A stretch of DNA of 64,000 nt from Acidobacteriota bacterium. GTDB taxonomy: Bacteria; Acidobacteriota; Terriglobia; Terriglobales; Acidobacteriaceae. Location of the stretch: NCBI GenBank assembly GCA_021792795.1, contig JAJYUB010000008.1, positions 1 through 64,000 on the forward strand, in the 5' to 3' direction. Below the pieces are notes generated by a model that saw only the letters and a list, made by a program, of their open reading frames with translations, was not told where the DNA came from and made no database searches. Below are positions 52,460-61,606 of this stretch, one piece after another; the stretch's first letter is position 1; each line of letters begins with the position of its first letter. The translations under genes were made by a program, and so were the position numbers.

Positions 52460-52680
52460 GACCATCTGCAGGGAACGCTGGGCACTTTACCCCTTGTAGA
52501 TGCCGGAACTTAATGTAAATTGCCAGCGTAATTTCGAGCTCCGGCGTTTCCTTTGTTGCCCACCGTCCCATTACGGGCTGGTTTTGGCTTCGAATGACGG
52601 TGTGCGCGAGGTTTTCAGCCTGGACGCCAAGCGGGGCTTGATCTGGAGCCTTAGATACCTGTTGCGAGCGGTCGCCTTCC

Positions 52681-52726
52681 GTGGATGAATGCCTATCCAC
52701 AATTCTAAATCGAAATATATGATTTA
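52681..52726. promoter_or_regulatory. Inverted repeats, candidate activator-binding region
   Basis: GTGGAT (52681-52686) and ATCCAC (52695-52700) are perfect inverted copies with 8 bases between. A second pair, TAAATC (52706-52711) and GATTTA (52721-52726), follows with 9 bases between and overlaps the end of the glycerate kinase gene. They lie about 220-270 bases upstream of the sigma-54 promoter, the usual range for activator sites. The rest of the 352-base gap shows no gene. Confidence 0.35.
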
Positions 52727-54115
52727 TGGAATTTGCGGGCCAACTGTCGCCACTATTGGGGATTGCGGATTTCCCGCGATCAGGATTCGCAAATCGCGGA
52801 GATTGTTTCCCGAAGGCCCAATCATGATCGCAGCTTTTCGATCCACCAGGAAGGGATAGGCGTCGAATTCTTCCAGGGCTCGTGCGATTATGCCTGGATT
52901 GCAGCCTGCCAGGGTAGCGCGATCCACGACGGCGCCCGCGGCTGGGCTGTTGCCATCGATCCCGTCCGATCCGGCCGAAAGAATGGCCATTGGATCGTCC
53001 TCGGCCCGCAGCAGCGTTGCGGCATAGAGAGCAAACTGCTGGTTGCGTCCACCCAGGCCGATCATGGAGCCATGGCTGCTGTTTACCGGCAAACTCACGC
53101 TCACTTCGCCTGCCGATATCAAGCACACGTTCGGATACTCACCGCGCAACTTTCGCAGCCGGTCGAGCAAGTATTTTGCGGCGGCTTGGTATTCCCATTC
53201 ATCGCAGCTATTGTCAATCGCCGCAATATAGCCGCGCGCCTCGGCATTTCTGGCCGCAGCTTCGGCAAGGGTTTGCGCGCTCATCAGGACTGAAGCTTGC
53301 GCGTGCAACTCCCCAGACTTCGGCGTTTCTACCAGCGCATTGGATTCAAAAAAGCGCCGCACCGCAGCGGGGAACCGATCCCACAAACGATAGCGGTCGA
53401 GAACCCCTCTACATTCGCCAACCGTTGAGGAATCCGGGACGGTTGGTCCCGAACCCAGAGCGTCCTCGCATCCCGCCGGAACGTCGGAGACCAGCAGCGA
53501 TCGACAGATTGCATTGCCGGCGGCCAACGCCAGACGGCCACCTTTCACGGCGGAAAAATGCTTTCGAAGACAATTGATCTCTGCGATGGAGGCGCCGCTG
53601 CCGACCAGCGCTCGATGGAAGTTCACCGTGTCGGCCAGAGAGAGGGATGGGTCCAGCGGCAACTCCATCATCGCGGAAGCTCCGCCGCTGATCAGGAAGA
53701 AGCAGAGCGTCTTCTCGGGCGCGTCTTGTGGCAATTCCTTCAACATCGCCAATACCGCGCGTGCGCCCGCGAAAGAGGCTTCGTTGGGCGAGGGATGGCC
53801 GCCGGCAAAAACTTGAAAGCCATTGGGAAGCTGAGAGGAAAGCAGCAGCGAACCCTCTGGCGCGATCAGGACTCCAGCCAAATCGCAGTGTGCCGGCAAC
53901 GTTAGTTGCCGAAGCAACGCAAAAAGCATGGCGCGGGCGGCTTTTCCCACCGCTACAATTCTGATCCGCCGCATATCGTCCAGGTCGATCGACTCCTCGC
54001 CGACATGCAAGGTCTTACCGCGCACGGATAGGTGGCGAGCTACGGCCTGCTCCACGCTGCAGTCTGCCAGACTTTGGTCGAAGATGGTTCGTGCTACGTC
54101 CCGTAAAATTGTCAT
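52724..54115 (-). CDS. Glycerate 2-kinase, MOFRL/DUF4147 family
   Basis: The 463-residue protein begins MTILRDVARTIFDQSLADCS, contains IRIVAVGKAARAM, the Gly-rich LISGGASAMMELP, VSDVPAGCEDALGSGPTVPD, and ends with the MOFRL-domain motifs GGRNQQFALYAA and LSAGSDGIDGNSPAAGA. This is the layout of GckA-type glycerate 2-kinases of one-carbon and tartronate pathways. The start ATG at 54113-54115 is chosen because the family begins there; the longer open frame is shadow. It is transcribed 26 bases after the alpha/beta hydrolase gene. No other glycerate pathway gene was seen. Confidence 0.88.
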   Translation of the reverse strand: MTILRDVARTIFDQSLADCSVEQAVARHLSVRGKTLHVGEESIDLDDMRRIRIVAVGKAARAMLFALLRQLTLPAHCDLAGVLIAPEGSLLLSSQLPNGFQVFAGGHPSPNEASFAGARAVLAMLKELPQDAPEKTLCFFLISGGASAMMELPLDPSLSLADTVNFHRALVGSGASIAEINCLRKHFSAVKGGRLALAAGNAICRSLLVSDVPAGCEDALGSGPTVPDSSTVGECRGVLDRYRLWDRFPAAVRRFFESNALVETPKSGELHAQASVLMSAQTLAEAAARNAEARGYIAAIDNSCDEWEYQAAAKYLLDRLRKLRGEYPNVCLISAGEVSVSLPVNSSHGSMIGLGGRNQQFALYAATLLRAEDDPMAILSAGSDGIDGNSPAAGAVVDRATLAGCNPGIIARALEEFDAYPFLVDRKAAIMIGPSGNNLRDLRILIAGNPQSPIVATVGPQIP

Positions 54116-54141
54116 CGTTCCATCCACCGGTGCGTGGGTCG

Positions 54142-54813
54142 TCACCGGTTGTCTGCAAGAAAGTTGTGTTTCACCCAATGGACGATCGCAGCTTGCACCT
54201 GATCCAGCTTGCCAACAAAAAAATGATCTGCATCGGCGATCCACACCATCTGCTTCGGCTCCGGCGCGGCAGCGACCAGGGCTTCGACCTCTGCGACGGG
54301 ACCGTATGGATCGTGGTCGCCACTGATAAAAAGTTTGGGCTGGCTGCATGTTGACAGATATCCGTAGGAATATCGGCGACCCTGCGTCACGACGGGAAGG
54401 CCAAGCGCGATCAGGCCGTGGACACGCGGGTCGCCGCAGCAGACACGCATGCCGACGTTGGCGCCGAAGGAAAATCCGGCGAACAGGATGGGGCGGTGAA
54501 ATTCCTGCTCCAGCCAATCGAGCGCGGCGCGCACATCGTCCTGTTCTCCGTGGCCTGCATCATGCAATCCCTGGCTGCGGCCCGTGCCGCGAAAGTTAAA
54601 GCGCAGCACGGGAAGGCCCAGGCCATGCAGGGCCTTCATCGTGCGATAGACAACCTTGTTGTGCATGGTGCCTCCTCCCATGGGGTGAGGATGACAGACC
54701 AATGCGCAGTAGGGCGCGTCGTCTCGGCCACGATTTAGCAGCGCTTCGAGCGGGCCTGCGGGGCCTGGGAGATCGAAGGATCGAATGGAGGAAGGGATGG
54801 ACAAAGGTTCCAT
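54142..54813 (-). CDS. Alpha/beta hydrolase
   Basis: The 223-residue protein has the serine nucleophile motif GFSFGANVG, an oxyanion/entry segment CHPHPMGGGTMHNKVVY, an Asp in ISGDHDPYGP and a His in ADADHFFVGK near the end, the order expected for the hydrolase triad. The HPHP.....MHNKVV pattern groups it with the small dienelactone-hydrolase-like or CocE/NonD-like esterases of unknown substrate. No signal peptide is seen, so it is cytoplasmic. It precedes the glycerate kinase gene and diverges from the M20 peptidase gene across 55 bases. Confidence 0.85.
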   Translation of the reverse strand: MEPLSIPSSIRSFDLPGPAGPLEALLNRGRDDAPYCALVCHPHPMGGGTMHNKVVYRTMKALHGLGLPVLRFNFRGTGRSQGLHDAGHGEQDDVRAALDWLEQEFHRPILFAGFSFGANVGMRVCCGDPRVHGLIALGLPVVTQGRRYSYGYLSTCSQPKLFISGDHDPYGPVAEVEALVAAAPEPKQMVWIADADHFFVGKLDQVQAAIVHWVKHNFLADNR

Positions 54814-54868
54814 AGGGATGGCAGTAGGGACATTTTACGTGCGCCGGGCACGGTATGCTGGAAATGCC

Positions 54869-55894
54869 ATGCCTACAGACCCGGTTGCACTCACACGCCA
54901 GTTGGTGGACATCGAATCCATCAGTGAAAATGAAGCCGAGGTCGGCCATTTTCTGTCCGGTTATCTTCGGGAGCACGGATTTCAAGTGGAAACGACGCCG
55001 GTCCCGCACAGCGCCGGTCGCGAACGATTCAACGTGTATGCGGGAATTTCCAGCGACCCTCCTGACGTGGTGCTGTCGACGCACATGGATACGGTGCCGC
55101 CGTTTTTTTCCAGCCGGGAAGACGACCAGTATATTTACGGTCGCGGCAGCAGCGATGCCAAGGGCATCCTTGCCGCGCAGGTGGTGGCGGCGGAGCGATT
55201 GCGCGGCTTGGGCGTGCGCGTGGGCCTGTTGTTCCTGGCCGGCGAAGAACGGGGCAGTCACGGCGCGAAAGTAGCCAACAAGCACCCCAAGGGAAGCCGG
55301 TTCCTGATTAACGGGGAGCCCACAGACAATCGGCTGGCGCTGGCGTCCAAAGGCGTGTTGAACGCTATGATTCGAGCGCGCGGAAAAATGGCGCATTCGG
55401 CCTATCCCGAGTTGGGCGACTCCGCGATTCATAGATTGGTTCGCGTTCTGGAGCGCCTGCTGCACATGCCTCTGCCTGCCGATCCGGAAATCGGCCCGTC
55501 CACGTTGAACATCGGCTTGATTGAAGGCGGCCACGCCCCCAATGTGATCGCAGATGCAGCCTCGGCCACGATTCTGGTGCGTCTGGTGGGACCGTCGGAC
55601 AAGATTCGCGCATCCTTGCTGGATGCGATGGGCGACGACGCGGAACTGGACGTCACGCTGGAAATTCCGTTCCAGAAACTGAAGCGCATTGAGGGATTGC
55701 CCACAATGATTGCGGCTTTTACGACGGACATTCCCGCACTATCGAACTGGGGCGAGCCGCTGCTGTTGGGGCCGGGCTCGATCCATGTGGCGCATACCCC
55801 CAATGAACGCCTAGCGAAGCAGGAGCAGTTGGAGGCGATCGATTTGTATACCCAGGTTGCGCATCGCCTCGTGCAGCGATCAGGCTGCATCTAA
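54869..55894 (+). CDS. M20-family metallopeptidase / deacylase
   Basis: The 341-residue protein has the metal-binding residues of the M20 family: His in VLSTHMDTVPPF, Asp in YGRGSSDAKGILA, and Glu in AGEERGSHGAK, where the first Glu is catalytic. A dimerisation domain (residues about 170-280, including HSAYPELGDSAIHR) separates the metal-binding halves. Related enzymes are ArgE, DapE and aminoacylases, and the substrate cannot be told apart here. The start MPTDPVALTRQL is preferred to earlier in-frame Met residues. The terminal His-containing loop reads GPGSIHVAHTPNERL. Confidence 0.9.
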   Translation: MPTDPVALTRQLVDIESISENEAEVGHFLSGYLREHGFQVETTPVPHSAGRERFNVYAGISSDPPDVVLSTHMDTVPPFFSSREDDQYIYGRGSSDAKGILAAQVVAAERLRGLGVRVGLLFLAGEERGSHGAKVANKHPKGSRFLINGEPTDNRLALASKGVLNAMIRARGKMAHSAYPELGDSAIHRLVRVLERLLHMPLPADPEIGPSTLNIGLIEGGHAPNVIADAASATILVRLVGPSDKIRASLLDAMGDDAELDVTLEIPFQKLKRIEGLPTMIAAFTTDIPALSNWGEPLLLGPGSIHVAHTPNERLAKQEQLEAIDLYTQVAHRLVQRSGCI

Positions 55895-55934
55895 CAAACA
55901 ATTAGAACGATTCACGATGGAAGGGCAGCGTAAG

Positions 55935-58145
55935 ATGGCAGATCCACAGGAACGCACAGGCGAAATTTCTGGGCAAGTGTCCCAAGCGGGACCCGTGCGC
56001 GAGCTGGCAGGAAAAGAACGGGTGAATGGGTTGGCGAAGGCGGCGTCTTCGTATCTTCGCTCTGCCATGCATCAGCCGGTGGATTGGCGGGAGTGGGGCG
56101 ACGACGCCTTTGCGCGGGCCCGCAGCGAGAACAAGCCAATTCTGCTGGATATCGGCGCGGTGTGGTGCCACTGGTGCCACGTGATGGACCGTGAATCCTA
56201 CGAAGACGCGGAGATTGCCGACATCATCAATGGCCACTTTATTGCCATCAAGGTGGACCGTGATGAACGTCTCGACGTCGATGCGCGGTATCAAGCTGCG
56301 GTGCAAGCGATGAGCGGTCAGGGAGGCTGGCCTTTGACTGTAATTCTGACGCCGGAAGGCAAGCCATTTTTCGGCGGCACCTATTTTCCGAAGGATGAAC
56401 GCTACGGACGTCCTGGCTTCGGTCACGTGTTGCTGACCATGGCCCACGCCTACCGCGATCGCAACCAGGAAGTGCTTGAGTCAGCCGATAGCGTCGTTGC
56501 AGCCATCGAATACAACGAAGCGTTCTCCGGTCGGTCGGCGGATTTGCATTCCGGAATTGTCGACAAACTGCTCCAGTCGGCGTTACTGCAGTTCGACAAA
56601 CATCACGGCGGATTTGGAACGCAGCCGAAATTTCCTCACCCATCCATCCTCGACCTATTGCTGGACTATGCGACGCGCAGCGCGGATGAGGGAGCGCGCA
56701 ACGCAGCCCGGCTGACGCTGGACAAGATGGCCGGCGGCGGAATGTACGACCATCTTGCGGGAGGGTTCCATCGTTACTCCGTGGATGAGCGCTGGATTGT
56801 TCCGCACTTCGAGAAGATGTCGTACGACAATTCGGAGCTGTTGAAAAACTACGTTCACAGCTTTCAGAGCTTCGTTGAACCGGAGCACGCGCGGGTTGCG
56901 TTGGAAGTGATTCGTTGGATGGACGCGGTGTTGAGCGACCGCGAGCGCGGCGGTTTTTATGCGTCGCAGGATGCGGACGAATCCCTCGACGACGACGGCG
57001 ACTACTTTACCTGGACGCAAAATGAAGCGGCTACTGTCCTGACTCCCGAGGAGATGGAAGTTGCTGCTGTTTATTACGACATTGGCGAACTGGGCGATAT
57101 GCACCACAACCCGCAGAAAAATACGTTGCACATCGATCACTCCCTCGCCGAGGTGGCGCGTCGCACTGCGGTGAGCGTGGAACAGGCGGCCGAGTTACTG
57201 CAGTCCGCGAAGAAAAAACTGTACGCTGCACGGTTGCAGCGGCCGACGCCCTTCGTAGACAAGACCATATATGTCAACTGGAACAGCCTTGCGATTTCGG
57301 CGTATCTGGAGGCGGCGCGCGCACTGGAGCTAGAAAGCGCCCGCCGGTTTGCATTGTTCTCGCTCGACAGAATTCTGCGAGAGTCGTGGCACGTGGACGG
57401 CAGCCTCGATCACGTGGTGGCGTATGCCGATGGGAAGCATCCTTCAACCGCTGTGGCTGGGATGCTCGACGATTATGCAGCGCTGGGGCTCGCATGTCTC
57501 GATGCCTGGGAATCGACCGTGCAGCTCCACTATTGCCAAAAAGCGGAACGTGTTGCCGATGCCATGGTTGCGCGCTTCTATGACGCCACGAATGGCGGAT
57601 TTTTCGACACTGCACAAAACTCCTTCGCCGCAGCGCCGCTGGGGGTGTTGGCAGCTCGTCGAAAGCCGCTACAGGACTCGCCAACTCCGGCAGGGAACTC
57701 GCTCGCCGCAATGTTGCTGCTGCGTTTGTCGGAGATCGGCGGACGCAACGATTTACGAGAGAAAGCTGAAGATACCCTTGAGGTATTTGCCGGGGTCGCG
57801 GAACAATTTGGCTTGTATGCGGGGGCCTATGGACTGGCGCTGCAGCGGTATCTATTGCCGCCAGTGCAAGTTTGTATCGTCGGCGAGGATGAGGAAGCCC
57901 GACGCCTGGCTGTCATTGCAAGGGCGCGATATGCGGTGAATAAAACCCTGCTGAGATTGCCGCGCGCCGCTGTGGCAGCGCACGCGCTGCCGCCTGCGCT
58001 GGCAGAGACGCTTCCCCATCTGCCGGAGTTAAAAACGGGTCGTAGTTTTGCGGTGGTGTGTAGCGGAACAAGCTGTCAGCCGCCTGTGTATGAAGCCGAA
58101 GACCTGATTGAACTGCTGCATCGGATGTTGGAATCTGGAAACTAA
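55935..58145 (+). CDS. DUF255 / YyaL-type thioredoxin-domain protein
   Basis: The protein has an N-terminal thioredoxin-like domain (IGAVWCHWCHVMDRESYED) whose Cys pair is a CxxC-like WCHWCH. A long (alpha/alpha)6-barrel domain of glycosidase-like type follows (KMAGGGMYDHLAGGFHRYSVDERW, then FEKMSYDNSELLKNY and FYASQDADES). Members of this family (YyaL, SPATA20) have an unknown function, although homologues are common across bacteria. The start ATG at 55935 has GGAAGGG 9 bases upstream; two earlier Met residues exist. It follows the M20 gene by 40 bases and precedes ppk2 by 52 bases, so they may be co-transcribed. Confidence 0.88.
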   Translation: MADPQERTGEISGQVSQAGPVRELAGKERVNGLAKAASSYLRSAMHQPVDWREWGDDAFARARSENKPILLDIGAVWCHWCHVMDRESYEDAEIADIINGHFIAIKVDRDERLDVDARYQAAVQAMSGQGGWPLTVILTPEGKPFFGGTYFPKDERYGRPGFGHVLLTMAHAYRDRNQEVLESADSVVAAIEYNEAFSGRSADLHSGIVDKLLQSALLQFDKHHGGFGTQPKFPHPSILDLLLDYATRSADEGARNAARLTLDKMAGGGMYDHLAGGFHRYSVDERWIVPHFEKMSYDNSELLKNYVHSFQSFVEPEHARVALEVIRWMDAVLSDRERGGFYASQDADESLDDDGDYFTWTQNEAATVLTPEEMEVAAVYYDIGELGDMHHNPQKNTLHIDHSLAEVARRTAVSVEQAAELLQSAKKKLYAARLQRPTPFVDKTIYVNWNSLAISAYLEAARALELESARRFALFSLDRILRESWHVDGSLDHVVAYADGKHPSTAVAGMLDDYAALGLACLDAWESTVQLHYCQKAERVADAMVARFYDATNGGFFDTAQNSFAAAPLGVLAARRKPLQDSPTPAGNSLAAMLLLRLSEIGGRNDLREKAEDTLEVFAGVAEQFGLYAGAYGLALQRYLLPPVQVCIVGEDEEARRLAVIARARYAVNKTLLRLPRAAVAAHALPPALAETLPHLPELKTGRSFAVVCSGTSCQPPVYEAEDLIELLHRMLESGN

Positions 58146-58197
58146 GGATGCGAGGAAGAGAATTTCTACCTGAAAAGATGCGAACCACGAGGCGTAT

Positions 58198-59085
58198 ATG
58201 ACCGATACATCAAACAAGCGAATTGATTCAAACGATTTCCGCGTGCCACCGGGCAAGAAGGTAAAGCTGAAAGACTGGCCGACGCGAGTGAAGCCAGTGT
58301 ATGCGACGAAAGAACAATATAAGGAAATCCTGGAAGACCATGTGCTGAAGATGAGCTCGCTGCAACAGATCCTCTACGCTTCCAGCCGCTATGCGCTGTT
58401 ACTGATCTTTCAGGGAATGGATTCCGCGGGGAAGGATGGCGCGATTCGCCACGTCTTGTCCGGGATCAATCCGGAGGGTTGCCAGGTCTTCAGTTTCAAG
58501 CAGCCGAGCGCGGAGGAACTGAAACATGATTTTCTGTGGCGCACCAACTGGCGGCTTCCGGAACGGGGAATGATCGGCATTTTCAATCGTTCCTACTATG
58601 AGGAAGTCCTGGTTGTGCGCGTACATCCGGAGATGCTGCGCAATGAAGGGCTCTCGGAAGAATTGCGCGATGAAAAAACAATCTGGAAAGAGCGGTATCG
58701 CTCCATTGTGGACCAGGAGGACCATCTCTATCGCAATGGAACGCGGACCGTAAAGTTTTTCCTTCACCTTTCCAAAGAAGAACAGCGACAGCGTTTTCTC
58801 GCGCGCATCGACGACGCGGAGAAAAATTGGAAGCTGAGTCTGGCAGACATCCACGAAAGAAAATATTGGAAGGATTACCAGGAGGCGTATGAGGATTGCC
58901 TGCACGCGACATCGACGCGTCATGCGCCATGGTATGTTGTCCCTGCAGACGATAAAGAGAACGCTCGCATCATCGTTTCCAGAATTGTTCTCGATGAGCT
59001 GGCCCAACTCAAGGTGAGTTATCCCAAGACCACGGCGGCACATCGCGTTGAACTGCAATCGATCCGCAAATTGCTGGCGCAGTAA
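58198..59085 (+). CDS. Polyphosphate kinase 2 family protein
   Basis: The 295-residue protein has a Walker [20 protein letters not shown], the lid motif [31 protein letters not shown] (key parts WR..LPERG and NRSYYEEVL), and a final [20 protein letters not shown], as in PPK2. Such enzymes transfer phosphate between polyphosphate and nucleoside mono- or diphosphates. The residues resemble class III members that act on AMP and ADP, but this sub-class assignment is only moderate. Polyphosphate use fits a stress or energy-storage role. ATG at 58198 has no strong ribosome binding site. Confidence 0.92.
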   Translation: MTDTSNKRIDSNDFRVPPGKKVKLKDWPTRVKPVYATKEQYKEILEDHVLKMSSLQQILYASSRYALLLIFQGMDSAGKDGAIRHVLSGINPEGCQVFSFKQPSAEELKHDFLWRTNWRLPERGMIGIFNRSYYEEVLVVRVHPEMLRNEGLSEELRDEKTIWKERYRSIVDQEDHLYRNGTRTVKFFLHLSKEEQRQRFLARIDDAEKNWKLSLADIHERKYWKDYQEAYEDCLHATSTRHAPWYVVPADDKENARIIVSRIVLDELAQLKVSYPKTTAAHRVELQSIRKLLAQ

Positions 59086-59213
59086 GGCCGGCATTCAATG
59101 GGAAGCGAAAAAAATCAAGCTGTTCGATATGACCTCTTCACGGTACGATGGCCCGCAACGCGCTCGGCCACTTCACTACATTTCATCATCGAAAACCTTC
59201 AGGAGACTTTTGC

Positions 59214-59723
59214 ATGCAGATCGGGTTTATCATCGTTGGGATTTTCTCGGCAGCTCTGGTTTTGACCGCACAGCCGCTCCGCGCGCAGATGCCGCAAGGA
59301 CCATCTACTAGCGTGAATGGACCGCACGGCCCATGGCCGAAGACGACAAATCTTCACGTGCTGCCGAAGAACATTTCACACGACGATCTGATGAAGGTAA
59401 TGCATGGATTTACGGGATCGCTGGGCGTGAAATGCAACTACTGCCATGCGCCTGGTGCGCAACCGCGCCATCTGGACTTTGCCTCGGATGCGAAGCCGGA
59501 AAAGCGGACCGCGCGGACGATGATGCGGATGACCCGTGCGATCAACAAGAAATATCTGTCGCGGGTGAACGTTGCGGACGCCAAACCTGAGCGCAAGCAG
59601 GTGACCTGCGGAACCTGCCATCGCGGCCACGACATACCGGTCGTGTTCGTTCCGCCGCCGGAGCATAATCATGGCATGCCCGCCACGATACCCCCAGAGA
59701 ACAGCGCCCCTAAGCCGGAATAA
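59214..59723 (+). CDS. Di-haem c-type cytochrome, photosynthetic-reaction-centre-cytochrome-like
   Basis: The 169-residue protein has a signal peptide ending in RAQ (about residue 25) and two haem-binding CxxCH motifs, CNYCH and CGTCH, the latter followed by RGH. The segment LMKVMHGFTGSLGVKCNYCH and the ARTMMRMTRAINKKY helix resemble the small acidobacterial cytochromes with the reaction-centre cytochrome c fold. The Met in MMRM segments may serve as an axial ligand. Periplasmic electron transfer is expected. The ATG at 59214 has AGGAGAC 6 bases upstream. The C-terminus is Pro/His-rich. Confidence 0.87.
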   Translation: MQIGFIIVGIFSAALVLTAQPLRAQMPQGPSTSVNGPHGPWPKTTNLHVLPKNISHDDLMKVMHGFTGSLGVKCNYCHAPGAQPRHLDFASDAKPEKRTARTMMRMTRAINKKYLSRVNVADAKPERKQVTCGTCHRGHDIPVVFVPPPEHNHGMPATIPPENSAPKPE

Positions 59724-59757
59724 AACTTTGGCGCGTGGTGACGAAGGTGGACGCTAT

Positions 59758-60564
59758 CTAGCGGCTAACTTCCCGACTGTCGTCTTTCGCGTCGGGTACA
59801 AAGCGATAGCCGATGCCGCGCACAGTTTGTAAATGCACGGGATGAACAGGATCGTCTTCCAGATAGCGGCGCAGTCGAACGATGAAGTTATCGATGGCGC
59901 GTGTATCCGTGTCCTCATGCAGGTGCCAGACCTTCTCCAGAATCTCGCTGCGGGAGATGGCCCGTTCGGGATTGTGCACGAGATAGCGCAGCAGTTCCAC
60001 CTCCATCATTGTCAGCCGAACCTGTTTGTCGGCGGCACGCACTTCCAGCAGCGAGAAGTCGATCGTTTTGCCAGCGAATGTGTACTCGTCCGCTGTTTGC
60101 GCGCCCTGTTCCGATGTCTGGGGGCGAAGCCACTGAGAGCGGCGCAGCAGGCCGTTCAGCCGGGCAAGCAGAATGGAAAGCTCGAACGGTTTGGGCAGAT
60201 AGTCGTCCGCTCCAGCAGCGAAGCCCTCCAACACATCTTCCGGCCGTCCGCGCGCGGTCAGCATCAATACGGGCGTGTAATTTTCCGCCGCTCGCATGGC
60301 GCGGGCGACGGCAAATCCATCCATCCCCGGAAGCATGACATCAAGAACGACCGCATCGAACTGGGCCGATTGTTTCAGCAGCAAATCGACCGCGGATTCC
60401 CCATCCCCGACAACAACGGCCTCGTGTCCCTCAGCCTGCAGGTTGAAAAGCAGCCCCTGGGCGAGGTGCGCCTCGTCTTCGACAATCAAAATGCGACTGC
60501 CGGTCCTCTCGTTCGATTGGCTCGCGGTTGCAAGATCGCGCGAGTTCAGTCCATCTTTGCTCAC
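59758..60564 (-). CDS. OmpR-type response regulator
   Basis: The 268-residue protein has a receiver domain (ILIVEDEAHLAQGL, phospho-acceptor Asp75 in AVVLDVMLPGMDG, Lys in YLPKPFELS) and a winged-helix DNA-binding domain of OmpR type (VRLTMMEVELLRYLVHN, then AIDNFIVRLRRYLEDD and RGIGYRFVP). About 20 hydrophilic residues precede the receiver. It follows the histidine kinase gene by 17 bases on the same strand, so the two form one operon. The target genes are unknown; the di-haem cytochrome gene converges next to it. Confidence 0.95.
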   Translation of the reverse strand: MSKDGLNSRDLATASQSNERTGSRILIVEDEAHLAQGLLFNLQAEGHEAVVVGDGESAVDLLLKQSAQFDAVVLDVMLPGMDGFAVARAMRAAENYTPVLMLTARGRPEDVLEGFAAGADDYLPKPFELSILLARLNGLLRRSQWLRPQTSEQGAQTADEYTFAGKTIDFSLLEVRAADKQVRLTMMEVELLRYLVHNPERAISRSEILEKVWHLHEDTDTRAIDNFIVRLRRYLEDDPVHPVHLQTVRGIGYRFVPDAKDDSREVSR

Positions 60565-60581
60565 AAATCCCCTTCAGTCGT

Positions 60582-61493
60582 TCACGAATGCAGCAGGCGG
60601 GGCAGTTGCACCGTGATCGTCGCGCCCCGGCCCTCGCCGTCGCTGGTGGCGCTGGCGTCGCCGCCATGCTGGCGCGCAATGGTGCGAACCAGAAACAGTC
60701 CCAGCCCAGTGCCCTTTGTGCGCAACACGGTCAGACTGGGCACGCGATAGAATCGCTTGAAAATCCGCTTCAAATGCGCATCCGGAATGCCAATGCCATT
60801 ATCGGTCACCCGCAGAACCACCCAGGCATCGTGCTCCACGGTAAGCGCAACGCGAATATTTGGATCTTTCGGAGAATATTTCACCGCGTTATCCAGCACA
60901 TTCATAATGGCCGCCCGCAAATCTTCCGGGTTTCCCACGACGATCGTGGACATGCCACGGGTCTCGTTCAAAAACTGGATTGCCTCGGACGGCAAGTGGT
61001 TTCGCAGCGCCACCACCTGACAGGAATCTTCCACCATCTCTCGGATATCGACGCGAATGCTGATGTCGTCGGGCCCGCGTTGTCCGACTTCACCCGCCTT
61101 CAAGACCTGTTCCACAGTGGCCAGCAATCGTTCGCTGTCGTCGATCATGACACGGTAAAATTCCTGCCGCTTTTCCTCGCTGAGGTCGCGCCGCTGCAGG
61201 GTCTCAAGGTACAGGCGGATGGAGGCGATTGGAGTTTTCAATTCGTGGGTGACGGCATTCAGAAAGCTGTCGTGGCGTTCATTGCGGCGTATTTCCCGCA
61301 CCAGGAAAATAGTGTTCAATACCACGCCGGCAATCAGGATTCCAAAGAAGAATACGCCCAAGACCAGAGGCACAATTTCATGCCAGTTGAGGATGACCCA
61401 GCGGACATTCAAGCCAATCGCAAGCGCCACCAGGCAGGCGCCCAGGGTGATAAAGAACGCGATGGTTCCGCGGCGGCGAGTGATCTTTTGCAT
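60582..61493 (-). CDS. Sensor histidine kinase, two membrane segments
   Basis: The 303-residue kinase has two membrane segments (about residues 11-30 and 41-65) with a very short periplasmic loop, so it may sense signals inside the membrane. The HisKA motif FLNAVTHELKTPIASIRLYLE has His83, and the HATPase motifs follow (NVLDNAVKYS, DNGIGIPD, KGTGLGLFLV). The start used is ATG at 61491-61493 (MQKITRRRG), a later Met than 61517, because it keeps the basic stretch next to the first membrane segment. Its partner regulator follows on the same strand. Confidence 0.92.
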   Translation of the reverse strand: MQKITRRRGTIAFFITLGACLVALAIGLNVRWVILNWHEIVPLVLGVFFFGILIAGVVLNTIFLVREIRRNERHDSFLNAVTHELKTPIASIRLYLETLQRRDLSEEKRQEFYRVMIDDSERLLATVEQVLKAGEVGQRGPDDISIRVDIREMVEDSCQVVALRNHLPSEAIQFLNETRGMSTIVVGNPEDLRAAIMNVLDNAVKYSPKDPNIRVALTVEHDAWVVLRVTDNGIGIPDAHLKRIFKRFYRVPSLTVLRTKGTGLGLFLVRTIARQHGGDASATSDGEGRGATITVQLPRLLHS

Positions 61494-61522
61494 GGTCGTT
61501 CCAGGGTTTTCAGGCAAACGAA

Positions 61523-61581
61523 AAGCCTGACGGCAGTATAGAGCGGATTTCCTAAAAGGAATCGCTCCAGCCGTCAGGCTT
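61523..61581 (-). terminator. Large hairpin after the desaturase gene
   Basis: AAGCCTGACGG (61523-61533) pairs with CCGTCAGGCTT (61571-61581), and inside these GAGCG and CGCTC also pair. On the minus strand the stem is followed by TTTTCGTTTG. It lies 25 bases beyond the desaturase stop and should end that transcript. Confidence 0.75.
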
Positions 61582-61606
61582 CAGGGCAGGAGAGGGACGT
61601 CAAGCT

